Positions 23,908 through 31,829 of a stretch of 40,900 nt of DNA are shown here, one piece after another; the stretch's first letter is position 1; each line of letters starts with the position of its first letter. A program made the position numbers and the translations under genes. The notes beneath the pieces are model-generated. The model was given only the letters and a program-made list of their open reading frames with translations, was not told where the DNA came from and did not search any database. The stretch is from Oscillospiraceae bacterium (GTDB lineage Bacteria > Bacillota > Clostridia > Oscillospirales > CAG-272): NCBI GenBank assembly GCA_015065295.1, contig SVQN01000019.1, forward strand, positions 1-40,900. The letters are read 5' to 3'.

Positions 23908-24438
23908 ATGGAGTTTGCTGAACGAAAAAACCACCGCTTAAAAAATTATGATTATGGAACTTATGGTTACTATCATGTAACAATATGTACCCATCACCGT
24001 TTTCATCTGTTGTCGGATGTCGTCGGCGACAACGCACAGGTGATTCTATCGGACATCGGGAAGAAGGTTTCAGAATGTTGGAACAATATTGCACTACTGA
24101 ATCCCAACGTTGAACTGGATCAATATGTTATAATGCCTAATCATATTCATGGTATTATCGTTTTGCGAAATCCCGAAATTTATAAGTATCATGAAAAATC
24201 ATATGATTTTGAAATTTCGGAATCTCCAGAACATCGTTCTCTGCAAGGGCTAATTCGTGATTTCAAATCCGTAACAACACGATACTATAAAAGTATGTAT
24301 CATGTTCCTCATTCTCTCTGGCAGGACTCCTTTTATGATGAAAAAATAAAAAATCTCGAACAATACCGTAATACCTGCCGATATATCACTGATAATCCCC
24401 GAAATTGGCACTTGGACAACCTTTATGTAGAACGGTAA
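23908..24438 (+). CDS. REP-associated tyrosine transposase (RAYT, Y1/IS200-like)
   Basis: 176 aa. A single-domain HUH nuclease: H79 and H81 in MPNHIHGIIV bind the metal, and the likely nucleophile is Y143 in WQDSFYDEKI, followed by CRYITDNPRNWHLD, which is the standard RAYT C-terminus (WQ..YY..I...YI..NP..W..D). These proteins cut and join single-stranded palindromic REP sequences and do not usually form a full insertion sequence. Just 18 bases after the stop begins a 155-nt palindrome, a likely cognate substrate. The gene is more AT-rich than its neighbours, a sign of transfer. It starts ten bases after the DUF6062 stop with GAGGT upstream. Confidence 0.9.
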   Translation: MEFAERKNHRLKNYDYGTYGYYHVTICTHHRFHLLSDVVGDNAQVILSDIGKKVSECWNNIALLNPNVELDQYVIMPNHIHGIIVLRNPEIYKYHEKSYDFEISESPEHRSLQGLIRDFKSVTTRYYKSMYHVPHSLWQDSFYDEKIKNLEQYRNTCRYITDNPRNWHLDNLYVER

Positions 24439-24455
24439 AACTTACAACAAAAACC

Positions 24456-24610
24456 AAACTTGTAGGGAGCGGCGCCCTCGTCGCTCCGTCGAACGATATA
24501 AGCCAAACATTATTTTGTGATAAAAACGTAGGATATAGTTTTTTACACAAAATTTTGTTTGGCTTATATGATATAGACGGAGCGACGAGGGCGCCGCTCC
24601 CTACAAGTTT
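24456..24610. repeat. 155-nt near-perfect palindrome beside the RAYT gene
   Basis: Outer arms 24456-24490 and 24576-24610 are a perfect 35-bp match (contain GTAGGGAGCGGCGCCCTCG). Inner arms 24496-24508 and 24557-24569 are a perfect 13-bp match (ATATAAGCCAAAC). A further AT-rich stem with about two mismatches leads to a ten-base apex. As RNA or single-stranded DNA it would form one long hairpin. REP/MITE-type element; it also separates convergent RAYT and cysS and may end both transcripts. Confidence 0.9.
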
Positions 24611-24645
24611 AGCTTAATTGCCACGTTTACCTATCAAATATTCAT

Positions 24646-26124
24646 TTACTTCGACCAGTTCACGCCGCCCTTGACGTCGACGATCGTTACACCCATTGCC
24701 GTGAGTTCGTCGCGGATCGCGTCAGCCTTAGCGAAATCCTTCGCCTTCTTTGCTGCCGCACGGTCATTGATAAGAGCTTCAACCTTCGCGGTGGTTTCCG
24801 CGTCCACGCCTTCCGTCGTGCAGGTGATAACCAGTGCCGCTGCCGGTGCGTTCTTTGCCGCTTCCGCTGCCTTCTTGTTCGCTTCGCGTACCTTTGCCGC
24901 CGCTTCGATCAGGTTCAGAGAGAGAACCTTGTCGAAATCCTTCAGAAGCGCGATCTTCGTCGCGTCGTTCGTCTTTGCCTTCAGTACGTCGTAAACGGCG
25001 GTGACGGCCAGCGCGGTGTTGAGGTCGTTGTCCATCGCGTCGGAGAAACGCTTCTTCAGGTTTGCAAACGCTTCTTCGTCGATCGCGTCCGTGGTTTCGA
25101 GATTCATTGCCGCGATCTTTGCGATCAGCTTGTTGTACGCGGTCTTGGTGCTGTCCATGCCTTCCCACGAGAATACGAGGGACTTGCGGTAGTGAGACTG
25201 GAGGCAGAACAGACGGTATACGAGCGGGTCATAACCCTTTTCTTCCAGCAGGGATACAGTCAGGAATTCGCCCGTGGACTTGGACATCTTGCCGCTCTGC
25301 GTGTTGAGGTGGAGGACATGGAACCACTGCTTGCACCACGGATGTCCGAGGTACGCTTCGCTCTGCGCGATTTCGTTGGTATGATGCGGGAACGCATTGT
25401 CGATGCCGCCGCAGTGGAGGTCGAGGTATTCGCCGAGGTTCTTCACGCTGATCGCGGAGCATTCGATGTGCCATCCCGGATAGCCGATGCCCCACGGGCT
25501 GTCCCACTTGAGTTCCTGATCCTCAAACTTGGACTTCGTGAACCAGAGAACAAAGTCCGCCTTGTTGCGCTTGGCGGTGTCTTCTTCCACGCCTTCGCGT
25601 ACGCCGACTTCGAGGTCTTCCGCTTCCTGCTTGTTGAAGACATAGTATTCGGACAGCTTGGAGGTGTCAAAGTAGACGTTGCCTTCGGAAAGGTACGCAT
25701 ACCCCTTGTCGAGGAGTCCCTGTACCATTTCGATGAATTCGGGAATGTAGGAGGTCGCCGGAACAACGATTTCCGGAATCTTGATGTTCAGCTTGCCGCA
25801 GTCCGCGAAGAATGCGTCGGTGTAGAACTGCGCGATTTCCATGACGGTTTTCTTTTCGCGCTTTGCACCCTTGAGCATCTTGTCTTCGCCGGTGTCCGCG
25901 TCACTGGAGAGGTGTCCGACGTCGGTAATGTTCATGCAGCGTTTGACATCGTAGCCCGCATAGCCGAGGTACTTTTCCAGAACGTCTTCCATGATGTAGG
26001 AACGAAGGTTGCCGATGTGCGCGAAGTGATAAACGGTCGGGCCGCAGGTGTACATGGTCACCTTGCCGGGTTCGTGGGTGACGAATTCGTCGCGTGTATG
26101 GGTAAGGGTGTTGTAAAGTTTCAT
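24646..26124 (-). CDS. cysS: Cysteinyl-tRNA synthetase
   Basis: 492 aa, class I synthetase that charges tRNA-Cys. HIGN at residues 36-39 and KMSKS at 279-283. The zinc that reads cysteine is held by C27, C222, H247 and E251, matching C28, C209, H234 and E238 of E. coli. The C-terminal region has an Ala/Lys-rich stretch (about residues 420-475) before the end at GGVNWSK. The ribosome site AAAGGAGA lies inside the end of the CPBP gene. It is the last gene of the T-box-controlled cysE-CPBP-cysS operon. Confidence 0.96.
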   Translation of the reverse strand: MKLYNTLTHTRDEFVTHEPGKVTMYTCGPTVYHFAHIGNLRSYIMEDVLEKYLGYAGYDVKRCMNITDVGHLSSDADTGEDKMLKGAKREKKTVMEIAQFYTDAFFADCGKLNIKIPEIVVPATSYIPEFIEMVQGLLDKGYAYLSEGNVYFDTSKLSEYYVFNKQEAEDLEVGVREGVEEDTAKRNKADFVLWFTKSKFEDQELKWDSPWGIGYPGWHIECSAISVKNLGEYLDLHCGGIDNAFPHHTNEIAQSEAYLGHPWCKQWFHVLHLNTQSGKMSKSTGEFLTVSLLEEKGYDPLVYRLFCLQSHYRKSLVFSWEGMDSTKTAYNKLIAKIAAMNLETTDAIDEEAFANLKKRFSDAMDNDLNTALAVTAVYDVLKAKTNDATKIALLKDFDKVLSLNLIEAAAKVREANKKAAEAAKNAPAAALVITCTTEGVDAETTAKVEALINDRAAAKKAKDFAKADAIRDELTAMGVTIVDVKGGVNWSK

Positions 26125-26130
26125 TGGGAT

Positions 26131-27201
26131 TTATGTCTCCTTTGTATTGTTGTCATTGTCATTGATATTGTCATTATCCGGAGTTTCCGCCCCATTTTCG
26201 GAGGGTTCCGGAGCTTTTTTGTCATATTTCCGCTCGTTTTGCTCCCATGCTTCCGCAAGACGGTCGATGGCTTCGGGGGAAAGATTCCCGTCTTCCTGCA
26301 TCCGGCGGACTTCCGCCATGATTTCCCGTTCCACGTTGTCACGGAGCGGATATTCCCCGACCATATCCGTGGCAATGTCGTAGAAATTCGGCCGGCGGAA
26401 GAAAATGCGGTACGCGCAGAACAGTACCGCCGCGATGGAAAACAGATACACCGGCAGCATCCACCGTTCGTCCATCGCCGCCAGCAGGTAGGAAGTGGCG
26501 TTGAACGCAACGTGCGTGAGAATCGACGGAATCACGGAACGGAATTTCTCGTACATGATACAGAAAACCATCCCGAGCAGTGCCGAATAGACAACGGCAA
26601 GCAGAACGCCGTGCGCCAGTCCGAAAATCACGGACGACAGAAGAATCACCGAGCGTGCGGGAAACGCACGGGACAGGCGGGAATTGACGAATCCCCGGAA
26701 AACCAGTTCCTCCGTGATGCCGGTGATTACGGCAATGCTGAGAATCTCCAGCCAGAGCGGAGTTTCTCCGTACAGAGCGGCATACTGATTCTCAAACGCC
26801 GCCAGAACTTCTTCGGGAAGCGGCAGGAACGAAATCGTGCCGGACACAAATACATTGAGAGCCGCGCCGAACAGAAGAAACGTCGGACAGCGGAGCAGGT
26901 TCACCGGATACAGGCCGCATTCCTTCGCCGGATTCCGTCCGCGCATCGTCTGGAATAGACAGATCACCAGAATGGTCAGCAGATTCGAAATGAGCGAAAT
27001 CATCACGGCCTGCTCCAGTGTCTGTTCCAAAAGCTGCATAACTGCGGTTTCATCAAACGTACCGCCGGTCATCGACCCGGCCATGAGAGCCGTCATGTAC
27101 CCCATGGTTACGATATACTGGCAGCCAAAAAAGAGAAAAACGTAAAACAGCGCATGGATCACGGCGGAAAATGCACCGGTGCGGGAACGTTCGGGGGTCA
27201 T
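26131..27201 (-). CDS. CPBP-family intramembrane metalloprotease (Abi/CAAX type)
   Basis: 356 aa. About eight membrane spans. The three motifs of the family are complete: E164, E165 and R169 (EELVFRG), F193 and H197 (FGLAH), H230 and N234 (HVAFN). The last 80 residues are a charged cytoplasmic tail ending in an Asn/Asp-rich low-complexity stretch ([11 protein letters not shown]). Members cleave prenylated or other membrane proteins or help in bacteriocin immunity; target unknown. Start overlaps the cysE stop (ATGA) and cysS starts six bases after its stop, so it is firmly inside the cysteine-responsive operon. Confidence 0.9.
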   Translation of the reverse strand: MTPERSRTGAFSAVIHALFYVFLFFGCQYIVTMGYMTALMAGSMTGGTFDETAVMQLLEQTLEQAVMISLISNLLTILVICLFQTMRGRNPAKECGLYPVNLLRCPTFLLFGAALNVFVSGTISFLPLPEEVLAAFENQYAALYGETPLWLEILSIAVITGITEELVFRGFVNSRLSRAFPARSVILLSSVIFGLAHGVLLAVVYSALLGMVFCIMYEKFRSVIPSILTHVAFNATSYLLAAMDERWMLPVYLFSIAAVLFCAYRIFFRRPNFYDIATDMVGEYPLRDNVEREIMAEVRRMQEDGNLSPEAIDRLAEAWEQNERKYDKKAPEPSENGAETPDNDNINDNDNNTKET

Positions 27202-27950
27202 TCGGGGATTTCCTCCGTACCATCTTCGATCGGGAAATTACAGACGGCTTCCTCGAGCGCATGGATGCGCGCACAGAGAGCTTCGATTTCCGTTTCGATC
27301 GGGTCGGGAATGTGGATCTGGTCGAGGTCGGCTTCGTCCTTCTTGGCGATCCGTTCGCCGTCCTTCTTGACGACATGGGCGGGAATACCGACCGCCGTGC
27401 AGTTTTCGGGAACGTCGCCGAGAACCACCGCACCGGCAGCGATCTTGGAATTGGAGCCGATCGTGAAGTTGCCGAGACACTTGGCACCCGCGCCGACCAT
27501 AACGTTGTCACCGAGCGTAGGATGACGTTTGCCGGTCTGCTTGCCGGTACCGCCGAGCGTAACGCCCTGATAAATGGTGCAGTTGTCGCCGATCACCGCC
27601 GTTTCGCCGATGACGACTCCGGAACCGTGGTCAATAAATAACCCCTTGCCGATGGTCGCACCGGGATGGATTTCGATGCCGGTCAGAAACTTGGCGAACT
27701 GTGAGACAGCACGCGCACTGAAATTGCACCCGCGCAGATGAAGCGCATGGGAAATACGGTGCATAATGCGCGCATGAAGTCCGGAATACAGAAGAAGGAC
27801 TTCGAGACGGGAACGTGCGGCAGGGTCGCGTGCCATGATAACGTCGATGTCGCTGCGGATGTCGCGTACCGCGCGGCAGGCCGTCTCGGCGATGGGACCT
27901 TCGAGCTTGACGGTAATTTCAAACTGATTGGTTTCGGGATTGTAATTCAT
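27198..27950 (-). CDS. cysE: Serine O-acetyltransferase
   Basis: 250 aa. It makes O-acetylserine from serine and acetyl-CoA, the carbon skeleton for cysteine. N-terminal helical domain with [14 protein letters not shown], then the left-handed beta helix of hexapeptide repeats: [53 protein letters not shown]. Catalytic Asp and His lie in FIDHGSG and the later RHP. The frame is open upstream into the T-box leader, but ATG 27950 is chosen since the terminator T-run lies before it and GAAAGG precedes it. A C-terminal extension of about 50 residues with a helical heptad pattern follows the hexapeptide domain. Confidence 0.95.
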   Translation of the reverse strand: MNYNPETNQFEITVKLEGPIAETACRAVRDIRSDIDVIMARDPAARSRLEVLLLYSGLHARIMHRISHALHLRGCNFSARAVSQFAKFLTGIEIHPGATIGKGLFIDHGSGVVIGETAVIGDNCTIYQGVTLGGTGKQTGKRHPTLGDNVMVGAGAKCLGNFTIGSNSKIAAGAVVLGDVPENCTAVGIPAHVVKKDGERIAKKDEADLDQIHIPDPIETEIEALCARIHALEEAVCNFPIEDGTEEIPE

Positions 27951-27967
27951 AAAGAAAACCTTTCGGG

Positions 27968-28240
27968 AGTAAAAAATAAAAAAACGCTCCGTCCGCAGAC
28001 TTTGGAAAGAAACAGATTCTTTGCCCGTCCGCAGACCAGAGGCGTAAAAACGCGGTTCCACTCTGATTTATCACTCAGGAGCCGGATAACGCTGGCAAAG
28101 CGAGGCACAAAGCCCGGACATCGCGGATGCACATTAGAGAAGCGGACGTGCTGCTTTCAGCCGGTGACAGCACTCTCTGCTGTCCGCATGAGACTCTTTT
28201 TCTTTCCGGTCATCGTCTTTTAAGGATACATAGCTTTCTA
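27968..28240 (-). ncRNA. T-box leader, probable cysteine specifier (UGC)
   Basis: Read on the minus strand. The T-box core AGAGTGGAACCGCG is at 28064-28051. Upstream, stem I carries AGAGAGTGC and GGCTGAAAGCAGC, and a UGC triplet in the AATG-UGC-ATC context at 28131-28129 fits a Cys specifier. Downstream, two GTCTGCGGAC segments can pair with each other to form the terminator, which ends in a T-run at 27984-27971. Uncharged tRNA-Cys would stabilise the antiterminator and turn on cysE, the CPBP gene and cysS. The exact ends and the full fold were not computed. Confidence 0.88.
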
Positions 28241-28246
28241 TTTTAT

Positions 28247-28275
28247 ATTATATATCATTGTATGAAAAAAGTAAA
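28247..28275 (-). promoter_or_regulatory. Promoter of the T-box / cysE operon
   Basis: Minus strand TTTACT (28275-28270), 17-base spacer, TATAAT (28252-28247). It gives a transcript that begins just before stem I of the T-box. Confidence 0.75.
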
Positions 28276-28325
28276 CAGGAAATTTTGAATTTTTTGTAAT
28301 GAAGAAAAACGCATGACCTCCTCCC

Positions 28326-28566
28326 CGGCTGTTTCTACTGAACGAACGCTTTGGACAAATCCGCACCCAAACCTTGTCCCTTCCGAACGATATGAATGCG
28401 GGCAAACCGCTGTCTGTCCGAGGCCTCAAGGCCGAGTCCCCCGAACGTCAAGCCGGGAATTCACAAAGGGGCGGCGATTGAGCCCCTTTGTGCGCCGTCC
28501 CGCGCAGGGACATAAAATTGAAAAAAGTACCGGAACGGTACTTTTTTCTTCCTTCCAAATCAAACG
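28326..28566 (+). repeat. Family-2 repeat, full copy B (about 240 bp)
   Basis: Same order of elements as copy A: stem CACAAAGGGGC/GCCCCTTTGTG (28462-28492), GTCCC/GGGAC, and terminator hairpin AAAAAAGTACCG-GAA-CGGTACTTTTTT (28521-28547). It lies between two minus-strand units. With the T-box leader and the two promoters it accounts for the gene-free stretch 27951-28640. Small ORFs inside are repeat artefacts. Confidence 0.8.
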
Positions 28567-28610
28567 AGCAATCTGCAATTGGAAAATTTTCAATATATTT
28601 GCGAAAACAT

Positions 28611-28639
28611 TTGTTATTCCGCACGTTTTGTGCTATAAT
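28611..28639 (+). promoter_or_regulatory. Strong plus-strand promoter pointing antisense into the winged-helix gene
   Basis: TTGTTA (28611-28616), 17-base spacer, TATAAT (28634-28639), with TG one base before the -10 (extended -10) and an AT-rich stretch upstream. No plus-strand gene follows for about 750 bases; the transcript would start inside the 3' end of the minus-strand regulator gene. Confidence 0.65.
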
Positions 28640-28640
28640 A

Positions 28641-29297
28641 TTAGCGTGTGCCGATTTCATCCCCGCCGGCAGGCATTTTCAGAATGTACCCCTCTCCGCG
28701 GACGGACGATAATACCCCGTCCCCCAGTACACTCACCAGCTTCCGGCGAAGATAACTCATGTACACATCCGTCACGTTCGTAGACGTGCCGCTTCCCCAG
28801 ACCGACGCCGCAATGCGTTCGCGGGAAACTACCTTCCCCCGATGTTCGTACATCAGGCGGAACAGCTCGTCTTCGCGCGCCGTCAGCTTCACCGTGCGTC
28901 CCCGGAACGATACCGTCCGGCCGCTGCGGTCGTATTCCACACGTCCGTCTTCCTCCGGCACCGGCGGAACCGACATTGTCCCCTCTCCCTGAATCTCCTG
29001 AAGAAGGCGCGGAAAGCCCGCAAGGTCGATCGGACGAAGCACCGCACGGTACTTTTCGCCGTACTTCGCGGCAAGCTCCCGATGCTCCTGCGAAAAGGTG
29101 TAATGATCGTCCGTATAGACTACGATCACTGCCGTATACCGGTTTTCCGACAAAATCTTAGCCCCGGCATCCTGCGACTCTTCCGTTACCAGAAGAAGTT
29201 CTTCGGCCTCCTTCCCGGATGGTTCGCGGAGCCGCTCCAGCAGAACCCTCAGCATTGCATCCAGTTTTTCATCGCCCGTATCGCAGATATAGTTCAT
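28641..29297 (-). CDS. OmpR/PhoB-type winged-helix regulator with atypical N-terminal domain
   Basis: 218 aa. The C-terminal 95 residues are a Trans_reg_C winged helix: TVKLTAREDELFRLMYEHRGKV (quoted from LTAREDELFRL), SRERIAASVWG, TNVTDVYMSYLRRKL, VRGEGYIL. The N-terminal 110 residues have a receiver-like strand and helix pattern (VIVVYTDD, LRPIDLAGFPRLLQE) but no clear phospho-accepting Asp set, and no histidine kinase is nearby. The start at 29297 is preferred over in-frame ATGs at 29381 and 29336 because those lie in or before the promoter at 29332-29360; GGGAGGGGG precedes it. Divergent from the SLOG gene, so it may control that gene. Confidence 0.8.
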   Translation of the reverse strand: MNYICDTGDEKLDAMLRVLLERLREPSGKEAEELLLVTEESQDAGAKILSENRYTAVIVVYTDDHYTFSQEHRELAAKYGEKYRAVLRPIDLAGFPRLLQEIQGEGTMSVPPVPEEDGRVEYDRSGRTVSFRGRTVKLTAREDELFRLMYEHRGKVVSRERIAASVWGSGTSTNVTDVYMSYLRRKLVSVLGDGVLSSVRGEGYILKMPAGGDEIGTR

Positions 29298-29331
29298 CGT
29301 CGTCTGCCCCCTCCCGTTATCGTCTGTATTC

Positions 29332-29360
29332 ATCATACCACATCCGCCGCCGATAGTCAA
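29332..29360 (-). promoter_or_regulatory. Promoter of the winged-helix regulator
   Basis: Minus strand TTGACT (29360-29355), 17-base spacer, TATGAT (29337-29332). It lies 28 bases before the start codon of the divergent SLOG gene, so the two share one control region. Confidence 0.75.
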
Positions 29361-29387
29361 CTTGTTCTCCGGAGGTTTCATCGTCTT

Positions 29388-29933
29388 ATGGACGTCATGC
29401 CCGATTTTTTCCCCTGCGGCTTACGCGACCGGACGTGCTGCTTTACCGGTCACCGCTTCATCGCCGCGCATCGCCGGGACGACCTCATCGCCGCCGTGGA
29501 TGCCCGCATCATGCAGCTTTACCATGCCGGTTACCGCTATTTTATGGCGGGCGGTACGCTCGGATTCGATATGCTGGCGGAAACGGAAGTTCTCCGCGCC
29601 GCACGGTTCGACGACAGCATCAAGCTGATTCTCGCACTCCCCTGCCGCGACCAGACGGCACGGTGGGAAGGAATGCCCGATTATATGGAACATCTCCGCC
29701 GGTACAAGGAACTTCTCGGACGCGCCGATCAGGTGTTCTATCTCGCCGACTTTTACACGGACACCTGTATGCAGGAACGCAACCGCTTTATGGTGGAACA
29801 TTCCTCTGCCTGCATTGCCTATTATAACGGCTATGTCCGCTCCGGCACGGGGCAGACATACCGGATGGCACTCGCCGACGGGCTGGATATCTTCAACCTC
29901 TGGGACGATGTGAATCCCGCGGTCTCCGAATAA
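29388..29933 (+). CDS. SLOG-family protein (DUF1273/YpsA-like)
   Basis: 181 aa. Motifs: CCFTGHR at the start of the Rossmann-like fold, FMAGGTLGFDMLAE for nucleotide binding, LALPCRDQTARW, and YNGYVRSGTGQTYRMA near the end. SLOG proteins of the DUF1273/YpsA group are thought to bind nucleotide-related ligands; YpsA affects cell division in Bacillus, and other SLOG proteins act as sensors in defence systems. GGAGG lies 12 bases before the ATG at 29388; the in-frame ATG at 29397 is an alternative. Divergent from a winged-helix regulator. Confidence 0.85.
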   Translation: MDVMPDFFPCGLRDRTCCFTGHRFIAAHRRDDLIAAVDARIMQLYHAGYRYFMAGGTLGFDMLAETEVLRAARFDDSIKLILALPCRDQTARWEGMPDYMEHLRRYKELLGRADQVFYLADFYTDTCMQERNRFMVEHSSACIAYYNGYVRSGTGQTYRMALADGLDIFNLWDDVNPAVSE

Positions 29934-29937
29934 ACAA

Positions 29938-29995
29938 GTAAATGCTGTTCCAGCATTAACTATGCCGTAAATGCTGTTCCAGCATCAATTATGCC
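29938..29995 (+). repeat. Tandem duplicate of a 29-bp hairpin unit before gpmI
   Basis: Units 29938-29966 and 29967-29995 differ at two positions. Each holds AATGCTG-TTC-CAGCAT. They fill the space between the SLOG stop and the AT-rich gpmI leader. Confidence 0.85.
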
Positions 29996-30032
29996 AAAAA
30001 TTTAATTTATATATAAAAGGAATCAAAAACCT

Positions 30033-31679
30033 ATGAAAACTCTTACTCCTCACAACGGTTTCTCCGGCGTTCGTCCGGTTCTGACCATCGTTATGGACGG
30101 TATCGGCATTGCTCCCGATACCGAAGCAAACGCAGTCAAGCTCGCCCGCACCCCCACGCTCGATATGCTGATGGCTAACTACCCCACCGTTGCTCTCAAG
30201 GCACACGGTACCGCGGTTGGTCTTCCTTCTGACGACGACATGGGCAACTCCGAAGTCGGTCACAACGCACTCGGCTCCGGTCAGGTGTTCGCACAGGGCG
30301 CAAAGCTCGTTTCCGCTTCCATTGAATCCGGCAAGATGTTCGCTTCCGAAACCTGGCAGACCCTCATCGGCGGCGCAAAGGCAGGTCACACCCTTCACTT
30401 CCTCGGTCTGTTCTCCGACGGCAACGTCCACAGCCACATCGACCACCTGAAGGCAATGCTCGCTCAGGCGAAGGCAGAAGGCGTTGCAAAGATCCGCGTT
30501 CACATTCTTCTTGACGGCCGTGACGTTGGTGAAACCTCCGCACTTGAATACGTTGAACCCTTTGAAGCATATATTGCAGAACTTTCCGACGACACCTGCG
30601 ACATCAAGATCGCGTCCGGCGGCGGCCGTATGGTCATCACCATGGACCGTTACGAAGCAAACTGGGCAATGGTTGACCTCGGCTGGAAGACCCACGTTCT
30701 CGGCGAAGGCCGTATGTTCGCATCCGCAAAGGAAGCCATCGAAACCCTCCGCACCGAAACCAAGGCAATCGACCAGGACCTCCCGCCCTTCGTTATCGCA
30801 GAAAACGGTACTCCCGTCGGCACCATTGAAGACGGCGACAGCGTAATCTTCTTCAACTTCCGCGGCGACCGTGCGATCGAAATCTCCAAGGCATTCGAAG
30901 GCGGCGCAGACTTCGACAAGTTCGACCGCAAGAGAGTTCCCGCCGTTACCTACGCAGGTATGCTCGAATACGACGGCGACCTCCACATTCCGTCCAAGTA
31001 TCTCGTTTCCCCGCCGGAAATCACCAACACCATGGGTGAATATCTCGCGGACATGAAGATCAACCAGTACGCGATCTCCGAAACCCAGAAGTACGGTCAC
31101 GTTACCTATTTCTGGAACGGCAACCGCAGCGGCAAGTTCTCCGACGAATTCGAAACCTACGAAGAAATCCCGTCCGACATCGTTCCCTTCGAACAGCGTC
31201 CGTGGATGAAGTGTGCGGAAATCACCGACCGTCTCATCGCGGCTCTCGAATCCGGCAAGTACGACTGCCTCCGCGTGAACTTCCCGAACGGCGACATGGT
31301 CGGTCACACCGGCAGCCTCGAAGCAACCATCTGCGGCGTGGAAGCCCTCGACCTCCAGCTCGCCCGCATTCTCGCAGCAGTTGACAAGGCAGGCGCAGTA
31401 GCTCTCATCACCGCCGACCACGGCAACGCGGACGAAATGGCCGAACTCGACAAGAAGACCGGCGGCATCAAGCGCAACAAGGACGGCTCCATGAAGTCCA
31501 AGACCAGCCACACCCTGAACCCCGTACCGTTCATCATCTACGACAACGTCGCCAAGGACGCGTACACCGTAAAGGCAGACGGCAAGTTCGGTCTCTCCAA
31601 CGTAGCGGCAACTGTCGTCAACTTCCTCGGCTACGATGCCCCCGAAATGTGGGACGAATCCGTGATTGAACTGAAGTAA
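30033..31679 (+). CDS. gpmI: 2,3-bisphosphoglycerate-independent phosphoglycerate mutase
   Basis: 548 aa, the long manganese-dependent type. It interconverts 3- and 2-phosphoglycerate in glycolysis. Metal-site motif VMDGIGI at residues 20-26; catalytic Ser73 in MGNSEVGHNALGSG; HILLDGRDVGE; FNFRGDRAIEIS; ITADHGNADEMAE near the C-terminus with the metal His and Asp. Codon use is more biased to GCA, AAG and GTT than in its neighbours, as expected of a highly expressed gene. AAAAGGAA precedes the ATG. Confidence 0.97.
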   Translation: MKTLTPHNGFSGVRPVLTIVMDGIGIAPDTEANAVKLARTPTLDMLMANYPTVALKAHGTAVGLPSDDDMGNSEVGHNALGSGQVFAQGAKLVSASIESGKMFASETWQTLIGGAKAGHTLHFLGLFSDGNVHSHIDHLKAMLAQAKAEGVAKIRVHILLDGRDVGETSALEYVEPFEAYIAELSDDTCDIKIASGGGRMVITMDRYEANWAMVDLGWKTHVLGEGRMFASAKEAIETLRTETKAIDQDLPPFVIAENGTPVGTIEDGDSVIFFNFRGDRAIEISKAFEGGADFDKFDRKRVPAVTYAGMLEYDGDLHIPSKYLVSPPEITNTMGEYLADMKINQYAISETQKYGHVTYFWNGNRSGKFSDEFETYEEIPSDIVPFEQRPWMKCAEITDRLIAALESGKYDCLRVNFPNGDMVGHTGSLEATICGVEALDLQLARILAAVDKAGAVALITADHGNADEMAELDKKTGGIKRNKDGSMKSKTSHTLNPVPFIIYDNVAKDAYTVKADGKFGLSNVAATVVNFLGYDAPEMWDESVIELK

Positions 31680-31691
31680 TTGGGATTTTTC

Positions 31692-31800
31692 TCGGGGAAA
31701 CCTTTTTTGAAAAAAAGGTTTCCCCGAACCCCTTCCAAAAAACTTTAAACAAATGTGTTGACAAAGTTGGGTGCAAACTGTTCGTTTCGGCGGTTTGCGG
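31692..31800 (+). repeat. Family-1 palindromic repeat, copy b, with long tail
   Basis: Stem TCGGGGAAACCTTTTTT/AAAAAAGGTTTCCCCGA (31692-31708 with 31711-31727), then ACCCCTTCCAAAAAACTTT, then a tail TTGACAAAGTTGGGTGCAAA and TGTTCGTTTC. It lies 12 bases after the gpmI stop. The tail module is also found, inverted, inside the family-2 copies. Confidence 0.85.
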
Positions 31801-31829
31801 ATTTTTTGTTTTTCTGAGGATTGAATGTT

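Noticed and set aside
28313-28783. Small ORFs on both strands within family-2 repeats (also at 18021-18582)
   Set aside because: They are copies of the repeat and change frame between copies; the peptides such as LRGTAHKGAQSPPLCEF reflect the hairpin DNA, not a protein under selection.
29938-29995. CRISPR-like array
   Set aside because: Only two adjoining units with no spacers; no cas gene anywhere in the window.
31758-31791. TTGACA at 31758 as a pgeF promoter
   Set aside because: No -10 hexamer at 16-18 bases; the TTGACA belongs to the conserved family-1 repeat tail.
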